Origin: Setoptus koraiensis
Taxonomy: Eukaryota > Arthropoda
Length of the DNA: 64,000 bases
Reading direction: 5' to 3'
Assembly: GCA_048013815.1 (NCBI GenBank)
Contig: CM106585.1
Span: 14,322,001-14,386,000 of the forward strand
Below are positions 35,082 through 49,300 of the stretch, in pieces; positions within the stretch are counted from its first letter, which is position 1; every line of letters begins with the position of its first letter. A program made the translations under genes and the position numbers. The notes below the pieces were generated by a model. That model did not search any database, was not told the origin of the DNA, and saw only the letters and a list, made by a program, of their open reading frames with translations.

Positions 35082-38000
35082 CTGCAAATTTGGTTGTTGG
35101 TGTCAGGAAGAAAGGGAGCGCGCGCGACGCTTGGCACGCACAAACGCACAACAATAATCAGAGTAGAGGAGAAAAAATGTACGGGCGCCAAGTGACGGGA
35201 GCAGCGGGCCAAAAGGGGGGGAGCCAGTTAGGCCAGCGAGCGAGACAGAGCAGATTGGCCGCTGAATGGCGCACATTGAATGTGCAGCGGCTTCACTTCC
35301 GCCTTATATTGGTATATCCGTTTGATAGTGGCATGCTGCTCAGTGTTATTTGTTTCAATCAGCTGCTGGCTGTTGAACCCTTTATCCGGCCCAGCTCAAC
35401 AGCAACAACAGCAGCAGCAACAACAACGACAACAACAGCAGCAACAACAACAACAACTGCACTGTGCATTGCACAGTGTGTAACCGTAGCTGTTTGGCCG
35501 TTTGTTTGTGTCGTTTTGCGCCACTTTGAGTCGTCGCACCACACACGCACACACCCACACACGTACACACACACACCGACACGAGTTGTAGTCACGAGTG
35601 ACTCAACACAATGGACGAGCACCAGTTTAAAGCGAGTTTTCAGCGGCACACACACACACACACACACACACACAGCCTGTGCGAGCTGGATATTACGTAA
35701 TGCGCGCAATACGTAATGCGCGAGCAAACAAACTGACAAGCAGCGAGACAGCGCGCAAAGATGCAAATCAGCAGTCTTGCCACACAATGTGCACAGCCTG
35801 GCCAGACTGTGCTGCCAGTTAGCAGGCGCAGGCACAGGCCAGCCAGAGTTGGCAAAAGTTTGTTGTGCGCCTAGCTGCGTTCGCGAGTTTAACAACGAGA
35901 ATCACAATTCGTTTGCGATCGCTGCCGAGCAATTGCGATTGAGTAACTGTAACTCACATGACACTGACGCGTGAGTTAGTTGCTGATGCAAGCGCGTGCT
36001 GTTGCGCAACAACTTGCAACAAGCACGCGCTGCCACGTACGCGCGACCGTGTAATGCTAGATTAAACATCATGAATCATCACACATAGAGGGCAGTGTTA
36101 GATTGTCATTATGCTTATGCAGTTATTGTTAGATAGATAAGCAACACGATTAACGAGCACACAATAATAACAATAGTATTACCGTTTTTCGCTTGCTGCT
36201 GCTGCTTCTGGCTGTTGCTTGTGGCGCCGCCTACGTTAAAGGCGCTTATTATCATATTTGACATGGAGTGAATGGACGAAGCAGATGATTTCTTTCTTGT
36301 CTTATTGCTATTGCTACTCTGTTGCTGCTTGTTATTGGACGACGACTGGTCTAGTTGTTGATTGCTGGACTTGTTTTGGCACAATGACAATGCAGACGCA
36401 CTACACTTGAGACCCGCCGTGGGTGCGCTCTCGGCTGGGGCGTTGCGTGCACCGGAAGTGTGGCCGGCCTGACCACCGCGGAAGGTGTTAATTAGAAATT
36501 GCTGAATAGAGTTGGTGGAGAAGCGCCTATTGTTGCTGTTGTGGCTGTTGGGGCTGTTGGGGCTGTTGTGGCCGTTGTGGCCATTTTGGCCATTTTGGCC
36601 GGCAGTGATATTGCCAGCGCTATTGGTCAGCTGCGGGTTTGTATTTGGCGCCAAAAGTGTGGACGCTTTCGGCTTGGCGCCCATTGTTTGAATGTAGTTG
36701 GTGTTGTTGTTGTTGTCGGTGTCGGTGTCGGTGTCGGTGTAGCTATTTGACGAGTGCAGCTCACTGCTATTATTGTCTAGACCATAGTTGTATAGACTGG
36801 CTATATCGCCAATATAATGGTTGTTGTATTGTTGTTGTCTATCTAGTTGCTGTGGCAACGACGCCACCAGCTGATTATTACCGTCGACAGCCAATGGCAC
36901 GTTTCCCGTTGACCTAGATGCAGCAGTTATTGCGCCGCCGATATGAAGCTGCTGACTAAACGATGATTGGCTGCTGTAATCACTATCTGGGCTATTGGGG
37001 CTATCACTTGTAACTTTTTGGCCACTTCCGCTTCCCGTCTGGCGGCGCTCGTGCAATGATTGTGGATGTTGCTGCTGTCGGTGTTGTTGTTGATGCTGTG
37101 ATTGTTGTTGTTGTGGTTGCGTTCTTCTGTCGTTGAGTAGCCGGCTCAATAGCGTGGTCATGTTGTTTTGCAAATAATTCAGGCAGGTTAACAGGGCAAA
37201 CAACAAACAAATTGTTGCCACTATTTTCACCAACACCAATTGCGGGCTCAGAGACTCTATTTGCTCCTCGTCCAATGCTAGTTCTAGTTGCTCTAATTCC
37301 TCTATTTGGCCCTCGAACAGAGGCGCCCCGCCGGCCGATTGTATATCCGTGATTTTGAATACTTGAGCGAGCCGATTAATTAACTGGCCAGACGCCACCG
37401 GCCAGACGCCACGTGCACCGGCACTCACAATTGGCGAGGTGTCACCGGCGAGCGATTTCGAGCTATTTTAATTGGCGCAACGTGCCCCTCAATTCGCACA
37501 CGGCATGCACCACGTCTCTATAGTGCTACAGTGTTGCCAATCGGATCTGCCGCCATACTTCCTGTTTGAGTTTGTGTGTGTGTGTGTGTGTGTTGATATC
37601 TCTGACAAAGCCTCGTGAATACAAGCTAGCTGAATATAACGCTGGCCCAATATAGCGCTAAATATGAGGCTCCACGTGGCAGCACAATTGGCGCACAGGG
37701 ACACGTTTTGAGCTGTTGGCACGCGCAACATTCATTTGCATAATTGATACGACGATATGTGTGAGGGAGTGTTTATTTAAGCGTGGCCAACATGACTTAT
37801 TTCGACTCAACTAACTTGCATTGTACTGGCCGGCGCGTATAATATAACTAGAATAGCTATCGTGTCACCGTCGGCAAGTGTCAGCCGAGCGATATGTCGT
37901 CGAGTCGTGGTATCTTGGTGCGACGAATTCAGTTCGAATGGCGTATGAATAAGTGGCCTCTTTGAGGATTTGGGCCCTTATCTATTTATACGGCCACATG

Positions 38001-41000
38001 CGATATGCGATATAATTATCACGTAATTTTCGATTCATGTCATGTCATTTATTTATGTCATTTATTTATGTCATTTATGTGTGCCGCTGGTGAGTCGAGT
38101 GTCCACTAGTGATTGTGTCATTGTCGTCGTCGTTGCTGTTGCTGTTGTTATCTAATACGTGCTATTACGTAACTTGCTATGGCTTGATGCTGCTTGTTCA
38201 CAGTTGTTGCGCAATCACAACCATCACCGGCCCTTCTAATGATTGCCCGTCTATCTATTGTTGACAACTTCTCTCTACTTTGTTATGTATGTGTGGCTGG
38301 TTATTAATTAGCGCTTGCCTGAGCTTGACAAAACTAGACTCAAAGTTGTGGTGTGTGCTTTTCAAATCGATTGTTGGACCGTTGGAAGGGCAATTGACAC
38401 AAAAAGAAATAACATGGCGCAGTTTGAAATGTTGTAACGACGACTGGGTGTCATTAATGCTGTCTATTATTGCATCTGCTTGCATATACAACAAACATAA
38501 CAGATATGAACAGAGAGAGAGAAAGAAATTATTTTAAGTCGTCGCCACTGAACGGGCCGCCGCCGCCGCCGTGAGCCGACAAACAACAGCAACGACAGCA
38601 ACAACAGCAACAACAACGACAACAGCGAGCAATGAGAGTCTCGGGCGGGGAGTTGCCACTGCTAATGATGAGCCCGAGCTCGCCAAAACGCGCTGAAATG
38701 CCAAGCTCGACTCGGCGGCTTAGCTTGCCAAAACAAAACAAAACAAAACGTGAGCATGGTTGGGGCCGAACGGCAAGTGCGAACGGCGATGCAATTGGAA
38801 ATTGCTCAAGTTGCTGCTGCCGTGTGAGCTGCCGTAAAAGAAGCAGCAAAAACATGAGATAAGCATGAGACGCCTTGATACAATCTCAATGTTTCTCTTG
38901 CCACCATTATCTGTCTGTTGTGTGTGCCCTTTACGGGCTCTTGTTTGCGGCAAGCTCCCGATTTACATGACACACACAACTCACACAAAATTGTGCGGGC
39001 CAACAATCATATCGCACACACGGCACTGTGCAAAGTGTATTTCGCATGTTATTTCACATCATCATCATATAAATAAAAGCGATTTGCATAACGCAACTAG
39101 GCGCTTTTGTGTTGTGTTTTGCGTTGTGTTGAATGGCGCTCTCGCTCGTTGCCAAACGCCACCCAAGTGACACACCGGTCGCCCTGCATGAATGTGGTTG
39201 CTCGCCACAGAAAGAATTGACATGCCAATAGGAAAATATTCGTCCGCTTTCGTTGGATATTTTAGCGTATTTTCGCATTCTCGTATTTTCGCCTATTTTT
39301 GCCAAAATACGCCGAAAATGCCCAAATGCGACACGGCGACATTGCGAGCGAGCCAACGCGTTGCGTTGCGCGCACACAGCAGCACTATGAGCACCTAGCG
39401 ACTTTGCGACTTGGCACGCCAGCCCGACAACAGCAGTGCTGTCGCGCCCCCTAGTTGCGCCCAGCGAAACACGACGGGATAGCGATCCGCACCGCGAGCG
39501 ATCCGCACCGCGAGCGATCCGCACGATAAGCGACAAATCTGAATCTTATCCGCCGAGCATTGCGCCAAACATGTCGCTGTTGGCCGCGCGATACACCTGA
39601 GCAGTCAGGGCCAATAAATGGCTGTCTTATACGCTGGGTCGTTGGTTGGTTTATTGGGGGGCGCCAGCGAGCCGTCACTGGCCAGAGCATGCGAGAGAAC
39701 GCGCCTGAGAATAAGCGGCTCCGAGAATAAGCGGCTCCGAGAATAGGTGAGGCTGAGGATACGTGAGTCTGAGAATTCGTGAGAGAGGCACCAAAAAGTG
39801 CATAAAATATATAGTGATACCAATGCTGCGAGACAAGATTTATGATTGTGTTGCCGGCGGTGAAAACGAGATGTGCCAGCGCAATCTTTTTTCATTTTTT
39901 GACAGCAGTTCAATTGGTGGGGCCCGACGCAAGTGCGGCGCCCGCGCACCCATTCAATACATGATTGATAAACGATTGAGGCGGGGGCCGCTTCGTCTGG
40001 CCCGTCTCCACAAACAAGTTTGTGGGGCCGTCCGCTAGTGGGCGACTAGAGGCAACTGGAGCAGCCAACACAATGGTATCGCGCAGTTGCAGTTGGCGCA
40101 GTTAGGGGGCCCTTTGCCGCCGACATCAGTGCAATAGTAATGCGAATTGGGGGTGCCGAAGCAAGAATGCGATTGATAAGCCAGGTATGTCACCATCAGC
40201 CAGTTTGGCCGGCCTATTCACAGTGGCGCTCACAGCGGAATCAGTCATCTCCGACGGGGGCGACACTCTAACGGACAAACTCAGTCGGCCGGCGTCTCGG
40301 GCATTGCGGGCCTCTTAAGTGGCCTCTGTCAATCACTTAAGTATCTGGCGCGCTGACTTTCTCTCCGTCTGTCTCGTTGCCAAGATAATGGATCAGACAG
40401 TGTGGCCCCACGCACAATGGGCCCCACACCAATGCTGCCAATTGGTGGTGCCAGTCGCCAGATATTGGCGGCATATGTGGCGCGCGGCGCCACCAACGAT
40501 TGTTGTTCAAACAATTGCGCGTTCTCCCACGACCGCTCTCCCACTGCCAGTTGGTGGCTGGTCGCCGACTGACAGTTGGTAGCTGGTGGCCGGCTGCCAG
40601 TTGGTACCAGTTAGTCGGTGCCCAAAGTGGTCGGCACCCAGCCGAACAAAGGGGCCCCAGCCGAATCGTCGCGCAGCCATTGATGGATGGAGTCTAATTA
40701 GGCGTCACAACAGCGCCACCAGCAGCGCAAACGCCGAAACAATTGAGATCAGATTAGTCAGAGCGCGTGCTATGTGCCAGCGACAAGCCGCCCAACTGAT
40801 AATGCGCTGCATTACATAACAATAACGATAATAATAATAATAATATCGATCTGTTATGGCGGCTTAGCAGTGTGTCGCTCAATTAACATTAATGCTTAGT
40901 ACCAGCTTAGCTGGGCCGCTCTCGATGGGGCCCCTTGGAGAGTGGGCCCGGCGACAATGGCCGCCGACAATGGCTGGCCAGCGAGACTTAGCCTTCGATG

Positions 41001-44000
41001 AATCACACAGATTATTTATTCAACTCACTCGCTTTGTTTTGGGCCCCTTTGTCTCGGTGTTTGCGTTTGCAATACACGAAAATAGACAACATTACGGCCT
41101 ATTATGAATGAATCTCTGCAAAACTCGCTCAACGCATCTCGCGCCCTCGCCGCAGATTGCGACAGCACCCAAGCCGGCGCAAACAAATACCAGCCAGCCA
41201 GCCTTGCCAAAATTATCTCTCTATCAGCTAAAAATGGCTGCTCGCCACTTAACAGAGCAGTGAACAAAAGACAAATTGAGGCGACTATTTTTGTTATTTG
41301 CCCATAGGCCTATTTGGCGCCGAGAGCCAACGGGATCCGTTGAAGGGATAATCGCAAGCCGACGCTGGTGGCGCCATCTCACGCCTGGCCAGAGAGTCTC
41401 AAGGGAAAAGTTTTTTCTCAAACACCATAATAGTATTATGATAATACACACATCGATGATTTATGAAAAATATCAACCAACTCACAACTTAGACGCAGAG
41501 TTAAATCCCGTTAAAATCCGCATGCAACGTATGGCGTACCCCAGGGTGCATCCATTCACATTCACGGGTTTGCGGTGGCCGATAGTCAGTGAAGAAACTC
41601 GCCAGACGAGAACCAGACAATGGTGAGCAAGTCTGGTAGGCATGTCCAGTTTCAATTTGCATATTGAATATTGAGAAAGGGGCCCCTGTGTGGCAGCCAT
41701 TTCCCTGGGCAGGTTAGGGCTGGCTCAGAGGGGCCCCGGGGATTAACATGTGTGCGGAACGGAATTCATGTCAAGATTAATATGATGAAAATGAAAAAAC
41801 GTAGCAAGCGAGGTAATTGGCCCCTATGAGTGGCTCGCTGATTAGGCCACCACATCACATACGCCACATTTACATTGGCGCTAGAGACCTGGGCCAGTGC
41901 AAAGAATCAAAGGCGCTGCTACGAGCTTGGCGAGAATGGAAGTCCCCGTAGAAGAAGGCAACATCGTCTGCTAGACGATGGGCGTAATGTCAGACAGAGA
42001 CAATTTGCCCAAATTTAGTTACACGGTCATCAGATCGGTGCGAATGCACTCGAAAAGATTTCACTGTCCTTCGGAGATTCAAACAAGTCGGAATGGATGT
42101 CGATTCGATTTAATCAGTTGCATGTCTTGCAGACTTGTGACTCATGAGTTATGACAGTTTCTAGGGGCACAAATGCAGCACACGTTCGCCTGGCCTCTAT
42201 CCTCTGGCCCAGTTTAATGTAGTGCAAAAATGTATACAGTTTGCTACATTCGAAATTACATCTATCGTTAGATTTATCCGTGTGCAAACATCGTATTGCG
42301 ACTCAAACAATTACGTTTGTGGATGCTGGCCACGAGATTCCGGCTGGCTCTGTTTATCCTGTTTCGCTGGATGGAAAAATTTATAATTCAATTCATGCGC
42401 CAGAAATTTGTCACATTAGTCATGCTTTGCTCGGCTGGCTCGGGTTCACACAAGCGATGTATGTGACCCAAATCAGCACAAAACCAAACACAAACATTGC
42501 CCGTGTGTGGGTCCGGCCCGAATCATGCAACCAATTTGGCCGCCAGCATGATTTGGGCCAGCGCGGCCAGGTGTCGCCCCGTGCCCCGCACGCAAACTCC
42601 CCTCGAAAAGCTGGCCGGCCGAGCTGGCAATATGGGTGCCCCATTGGAACAATTGGTCACCCATATTGCCCATGTTCGAACTGGGTGCAGCTCGCAGTGG
42701 GCAGAGAATCGTAAATCAATTGAGTGCACTCGTTGGGGCGCACATTTTCATATTTTGGCCCCGCTCGGCCGGACAAAATATGCCGGACAGGCTGCATGGA
42801 CGACAGCTGGAATAAATTGGACGATGCAAAATGAGGCCGAAACGACGATCGAACGCACAGCGTCGCAGTCAAATCGATTGTCGCTTCGATTGAGCTTGTC
42901 AAGATCAAAGTGCCAAATTCAAGTTCGAATCGCCAACCGTCACTGATTCGCAACAATCCGGGCGAGAGGTGGCAGCATATGACACAAATATGCTGCAAAT
43001 ATTATCGTCGTTATATTATATTGGAGCCGGTTGTGGCGCGACCGTTCAGTGACAGGAAAAGCCAGCTTAAATTAATGAATTTGTATCTCTTGGTATCGTG
43101 TCATCGATCGTCACAGGATCTTCGACAGGCGCAATCTACAGTGAGGCTCGCAAGGGTATCGACATGCAATAATTTATCTGTTTATTGCAACAACAAAAAA
43201 AGTGGGCAAATAAATAATGAGAATTCGTGCTCGGCTCGCCAACGTAAATCGGGCACAATTCTCGAGATGCCTTGCGAGTTTTTTGCGCCAGCTAACTAGG
43301 TTTGCTTGGTGTCATTTTGAGCGTTGCTACGACCACCAGACAGCCAGCAACAATGACGAAATATTTACAACAACAACAACAACAAAAATTTCGAGAGCCA
43401 AAAAGAAGTTAAATAAACATATCTCGAGCACGACAAGCGGGTCGCCGGCTCGAGAAGGGGCCCAAGGGGGGCCCAAAAGAACAATCGAACGGTACCGACC
43501 GACAGTTTGCAATATCGGAACAAGAGGGGCAATGCGGAAATAGGTTTGCGCGTTGCCGCTGTAAACTACATCGAGATGGCACAATGGAACAAGTGAGGCC
43601 GGTTTCGCGCCGAGGGTGCCAAGAAGCGACAGCGAGGGCCGACAACAAGAGGCGACGACGAGGCGCGCCAGAGAGAAGCAAAAACATAAATAATCATATC
43701 ACAATCATATATTTTTTCTATTATTGGAAGAATGTTTTTTGTTCATTTGAGATTAGGTGGGCGAAGTGCGTGTTATATTGTTGAAAATGTAAAAAAATGG
43801 AATAAATCTATCGCTAGCGACCATGGTTGGCGTTGGAGAGTGAGCAACCACGAGATAGCGACTCACTATTAGAGATATAGCGTCGGACAAAGAAGTAATA
43901 ACACTTTTGGTGGCGTCTCGCGCAGTTGCGCTTGTGATTGCAGCGACAGCCAGCAGAGCGACAGAGCAAAGCAAATAGCGGCTCGTTAGACAGTCGCTGG

Positions 44001-46291
44001 CACGCCGGGGGAGCCCCAGAAGCAGCCCAAAAGGAGCCCCAAACGAGGGCCCAATTGCTCGATTTTGTGGGATGGGCGGTGGCGGGGCGAGCGGCTCGTG
44101 TGTTTGTTTAGCGGCCCGCGAGTGAGCCGGCGAGGGCGCCAATAAACAATAAGTAAAAAACGCACAATATTTTGTTGTTTCGAGAGAAAAGGGGCCAAAC
44201 AGAGAACGGGGGCCGGCGAGTGAGAAGGGCGAAAAAAGATTCGCGGCGTTTCGTTCCGTTTCGTTTGCGTTTGCATCCGTTTGTTTGGCTGCGTATTGCG
44301 CAAACACACGCGACAAGGGTGCGTCGTCTCGGATTTGTGTGTCAAGGTGAGCATGTCGACGACAGCGACAACAACCGAGCAATCGGCATGAGATCGGCGC
44401 CGGGCGGCAAAAAACGGCGACGCATTCTCCATTTCGCTTGATGGAATTCTGCGTTGGCGGGCGCACCAAGTTGCGTCACCGTTGCCTCTGGCTGGCGGCG
44501 ACAACTAGCGCCGACGAGCGAGCCAAAAACAGAGCGACTGACAACACTTTTTTTTATTGGCTTTTGCTCGCTGTTTGTGTGCTGATTCTCTGATTCTCTA
44601 ATTCGCGGATTCTTTGATTCGCGGATCCGCTGATTCGCTGACTCGCTGACTCGCTGATTCGCTGTTTGTCTGATTGTTGTTGCGTCGTCTCGCGGCGCCC
44701 GCAATGGTGTCATTGTCGGCCGGTGACTGCGCTAACAACTAACGGCATAACGGCATTTACAATCATAATTGCTGCCAACGAGATTGCAAAAAATGTTAAT
44801 TGTTTGACGCTCTAGGTGCCCGTCGTGTCTCATCACAATCATACTGAGCGAGCGACTGGAAATGGCGAAATGATGATATCGTTGCGACGCGGCCCCTTTC
44901 GCTGCTGCGGGCCCGCAACGGCGGCGCTCATATAAAACAAAAATATGCGCTCTCAGACGAGACGACGACGACAACAACAACTTTTGCGCCAGCAACAACA
45001 ACAACAGCAACAGCAGCAACAACGACAACTTTTGCGCCACAACGGAAGCCGGCAACAACTAGCGCTAAGTGCACACACAATTACATAATTAGCGCTCGTA
45101 TCATTGTTAATTGGGCCCGCCGAAGCGCTGGCTGGCTGGCTGGCTAGCGGAGCGGCGCTTTAAACTTGGCCGCTGGCGCCAACTGACTGGCTAATAACAC
45201 TAATTCTTTGATAGATTACACTTGTGCAACCGACGCAACAAAAGCGAAATCGCGCACTGGCAACCAATGCGAAACGGCGCTCGCTGCTGGATTTTGTTGC
45301 TGGATTTTGTTGCTGGATTTTGTTGCTGGATTTTGTTGCTGGATTTCGCTGCTGGAATTAGCCGGCTGCGAACAGTAGCTGCTGCGAAATCGCACTTTTT
45401 CTCGGCGCACAATGGGCTCGATCATTAGGCGACATTGTGCCGCTTATTATGTAACCGGCTCAAATTCGACCTCAGCCAGCACAGACTCGACAGCGAGCGG
45501 GCGAGACTCAATTGTAATTGTAACTCGCTAGGCACAATCTTGCAAGCGCAGATTGCGTCAGTGCGCATATATCACAGTTACGTATATATCACACAAATAC
45601 ATGTGTGTGATATATGATAATATACGATGATAATATACGATGATAATAAAGGAGACACAAGGCACAAAAACATGATGACGGCAATAATGTAAGCGATAAT
45701 TTAATTTTGATAAAAAGCAACTCGCTCCAATCGGACGGTAGGCGGCGCGCCACTGTCGGCTCAAGCGCGGGCGCCACTGTCGGCTCAAGCGCGGGCGCCA
45801 CTGTCGGCGCAATTGTGGACGCAACTGTCACTGGCAGTGGCGCAATTTACAGTGCAAAGTTTACACTGTGTGTAACTGCACCGTCTGTAAGTGATATCAG
45901 CCAGTGATCACATTTGCTCACTGAGCAGCGCCGTCACATAGCGACGCACGCGACTTGGCCAATGTCGCTAGGTGCCCGCGCCGCGACCTGTGACCTGCAA
46001 CAAACTGACTGTCGCAAACAAGTTTCAATAAGTAAACAACAACAACACGCCTGGCTAACCCCGTATAATGGAGCCAGCAAACATCATTATCGAATGCACC
46101 GCAGCCTCTCAACTGTCTTGTCCATCGTCCATTATTAATGCCCTCATCTCATCAAGCTCGCACCGCGCCGCGAATTGCCACTGCCGCCGCGCTGTTGCGC
46201 AACGTCTCCGCTGGGCCCACTTGGCTCTGACGAAACACTGACATGTTGTCGTTGTCGCCACTGTTGTTGCGTCACAGCGTCAAGTATGAAG

Positions 46292-46362
<71 letters not shown>

Positions 46363-49300
46363 TTAGTTCATAGTGCCACTGCAGTGCAATTACATAACTG
46401 GGTGGCGCCCTCTGGGGGAGGCCGACTGCGCCACTTGTGTGCAAGTGGCGCAAATTTGTTGCAGTGACAGAGATAATAAATTTGCGACGAAATTTGTTCA
46501 AGTGGGCGCCCGCTCCAACAAGAGTGTCCGGCCGACCACAAGCGGCCCGTCGAGGGCCCCTCAGTCACCGGCAGCCCGCTGCTTTCAAACGCCGGTTCAG
46601 CCGACAACGAGAGCGCCGGTTCAACTTGTCGTGCCTCACAAGTTTTGTTGGGCCTCGTTGTCGGCGGTTGGCGTCGGGCCGCGTTTGCAAATAATTGCGC
46701 ACCGGCCCGCAGCCGGCATCGTGGGCATCATTTTACAGCAAATAATACCCCGCGCAGATGATTATCATGTAATCCGTTACTTCGCTTCCGCGTGTCGTCG
46801 CCGGTCGGCCCAATTGTGCCCAGCCGGCCAGCAGCGCTGACCAATCTGGCCAGATTAGCGCCACCCTACAACCATTGGACAACACCTCCGACTGGATAAT
46901 TGTTGACATGGGACTTGCTTGCGCCACACGCGCTGGCCCCACTTGCCACAACAATCCGCTTGGCCCATTCTAGAGCCAATTCTGTCCGCTGGGGCATTGT
47001 TGTCGCAACACAATGACAATGCCAACTGCCGGCTTGCTACAAAAATACTCAACTACTACACACTTATTGTAACCCTCTGCCCGCTCCCTCGCTCCCTTCA
47101 TCGCCTTCAATCTGTGGCTCGCGCTGCCTCAATCGCGAGCCGGCTCAGTGTTACCCATGGGTAATTACAAGATTGCGGATCTGTCGCTCTCTGAGGACAC
47201 AACCGATATGTTGTGCAGTTGAGAGGGGCGACGACACAGAGACAAATTCATGCAAGCGCCATGTTCACGTGTGTACGTCGGGGCTTGCCATTTCAATTAA
47301 ACACGGGCCGGCTAATGGGCCATTTGTCTCCACTGGCGGCTGATAGCTCAACTAGGGAGCGCCGCTGCGAGGGGCGCCATCAGAGCGCGGCCCGATCGGG
47401 CATCTTGCGGAATACACGGGCAGCACAATTTGAGCATACAAGTTGTTGTATGATACAACAACAACCAGCAAAAAAAAAAAAAAAAAATAAGCGCAATTCA
47501 ATTGTGTCGTCGGCAATCCGTCATTGGCTGACAACGCGGACCATACGCCAGCCGTTGCACTTTGCCCGATTGTTGTGCACATTGTAAGTAAATGACCATC
47601 CACCAGGGTGCAGCACCGGATGCGGAAGTACCAGGAAGTGGAAGTGGCGCAACGGCAGCTTGCCATGTTAATGATATGCGCGACACATGATCAGTATTTG
47701 TGTAACACGGCGCAACTCGGCGGCGTAGCTCGTCGGGTACGTGGGCGCGCTGGGGTACCCCTGCGAGTTGCAATGCGTACGTTTTGTTACGCAATTTGTT
47801 TGTTGTTGCGCGTGCTGCGGCTGCTGGTGGCGCCTCTATCGCTGATCATGATCAATAGTAGCGTAATAGTTGAATTATCAAATTCACATCAGCAGCTACG
47901 CGTCGGCATTCGGATAAGACTGGATAAGAGCACGGAATTTGAGGGAGAAAACGACACTAAGTTAGACCAAAATTAATGGTCTAGCCAGCGACGGGCCAAG
48001 CGAGCGACTGCGACGGCGGCCGCTGTTATTATCCGTTGTGTATCGTCACTGATAGGCGAGGCCGCTCGGTAACGAGCCTACAGCGTAAGCCAATAAAACA
48101 AGTTGTTGTTTGTATTTAAAACGACGACGACGACACAAACAATTGCGCAGCTTTACAAAAAGAGCTCGCGCGTAAATCACAAGCGCAAACAATGAGCCGA
48201 ACGCAAAAAGTTCAAATGGGGCCAGCTATGGAGGCCCCTTTTAATCGCTCCATTGATCACTGCCGTGCATTGATCAGCGTCGTGCGTTGATCGGCGCCGT
48301 GCATTGATCGCAGCGAGAAAGGGTGAGAGAGAGAGAGAGAGAGATAAATTAATCAAATGAACGGCGGATATGTGCGCCGCCGTCTAAATAATTGAGAAAG
48401 TGGCGCGCTGATGATTTAGTGCAAAATAAAATTTGAATATTCATAATGGGGCCCGCGCGCCCGGCCGGCCGCCAAATGAATGAGCTTGCTCTAGTGAGCG
48501 GGCCAACCAGTAGAAGGCGCCACCTGTCAGAGGTGCACTGAGCTGGCCATCAATCATCATGATGATGGTAGTAGTAGTGGCAAAAATCATGCTCCTCTAC
48601 CGTACTCTACACTGTATGTCTCTCTATGCCAGTTGCAAATGCTATTACATAACAGTATTACATAACAGTATTGCACAACAGTATTGCACAACAGTATTGC
48701 ACAACAGTGTTACACAACAGTACGCGCGACAACAATAGCACAGGTGAACTGCACAGTGTGCAGCGAAAATGGATAACGAGATTGATAGGTTGCACAGCCA
48801 GTCGGACTCAAAATGATGAGGCCCCGCGCTGGTTTCGCCAGTCTATTAGTGGTGATTAAATGATGCGGCGATGTTATCAATATAACAGTGCAGTTATTTG
48901 GGCGCGTTGCGGCCACTAGATCGATCATGAGCGCTCCAGCGGATCGGCTGATCCCGAGCGGGCTTTGTATCTGTTTAAATCAGCGATGACACCTAATTTA
49001 GTTTAGTGTGTCGCCCATGTTCATAATTGGCACATTAGTTGTACTAACACACTTGACAACAATCGATCAGGGACGCGATTTAGCCGATCCTCTACATGTT
49101 AACAGATCCAGTGGACGATATCGGCGCGGCCCGACGAGTTGTGCGCGCCGGATATAATGGATGCTGATGCGAATTGATGGCCCGCTGACCGGCAGTAAAT
49201 TTGGCCCCGGAATGGTGGGGCGCCAACACTAATATACTGCTAATGTAACACGGACAATGGCTAGTTGGCTCTCTAGTTTCTCTAGAGTTTCGCCAGCGCA

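Larger units (their letters stand above)
28135..36114 (-). other. CaMKII copy B intron 2, proximal part
   Basis: GC-rich sequence without recognisable genes. It holds many short tandem duplications and inverted repeats, CAA/CAG tracts near 35032-35082 and 35395-35455, and a (GGC)n run near 32753-32779. Confidence 0.6.

Noticed and set aside
36115-36182. C-terminal hydrophobic tail of the nested frame as a second membrane anchor
   Set aside because: It lies after a plausible splice donor in AT-rich sequence that would encode Ile/Leu/Val by chance, so I do not rely on it.
43753-44469. 238-codon minus-strand frame
   Set aside because: Ser/Arg/Pro-rich composition typical of GC-rich non-coding frames, overlapping frames on both strands, and no motif.
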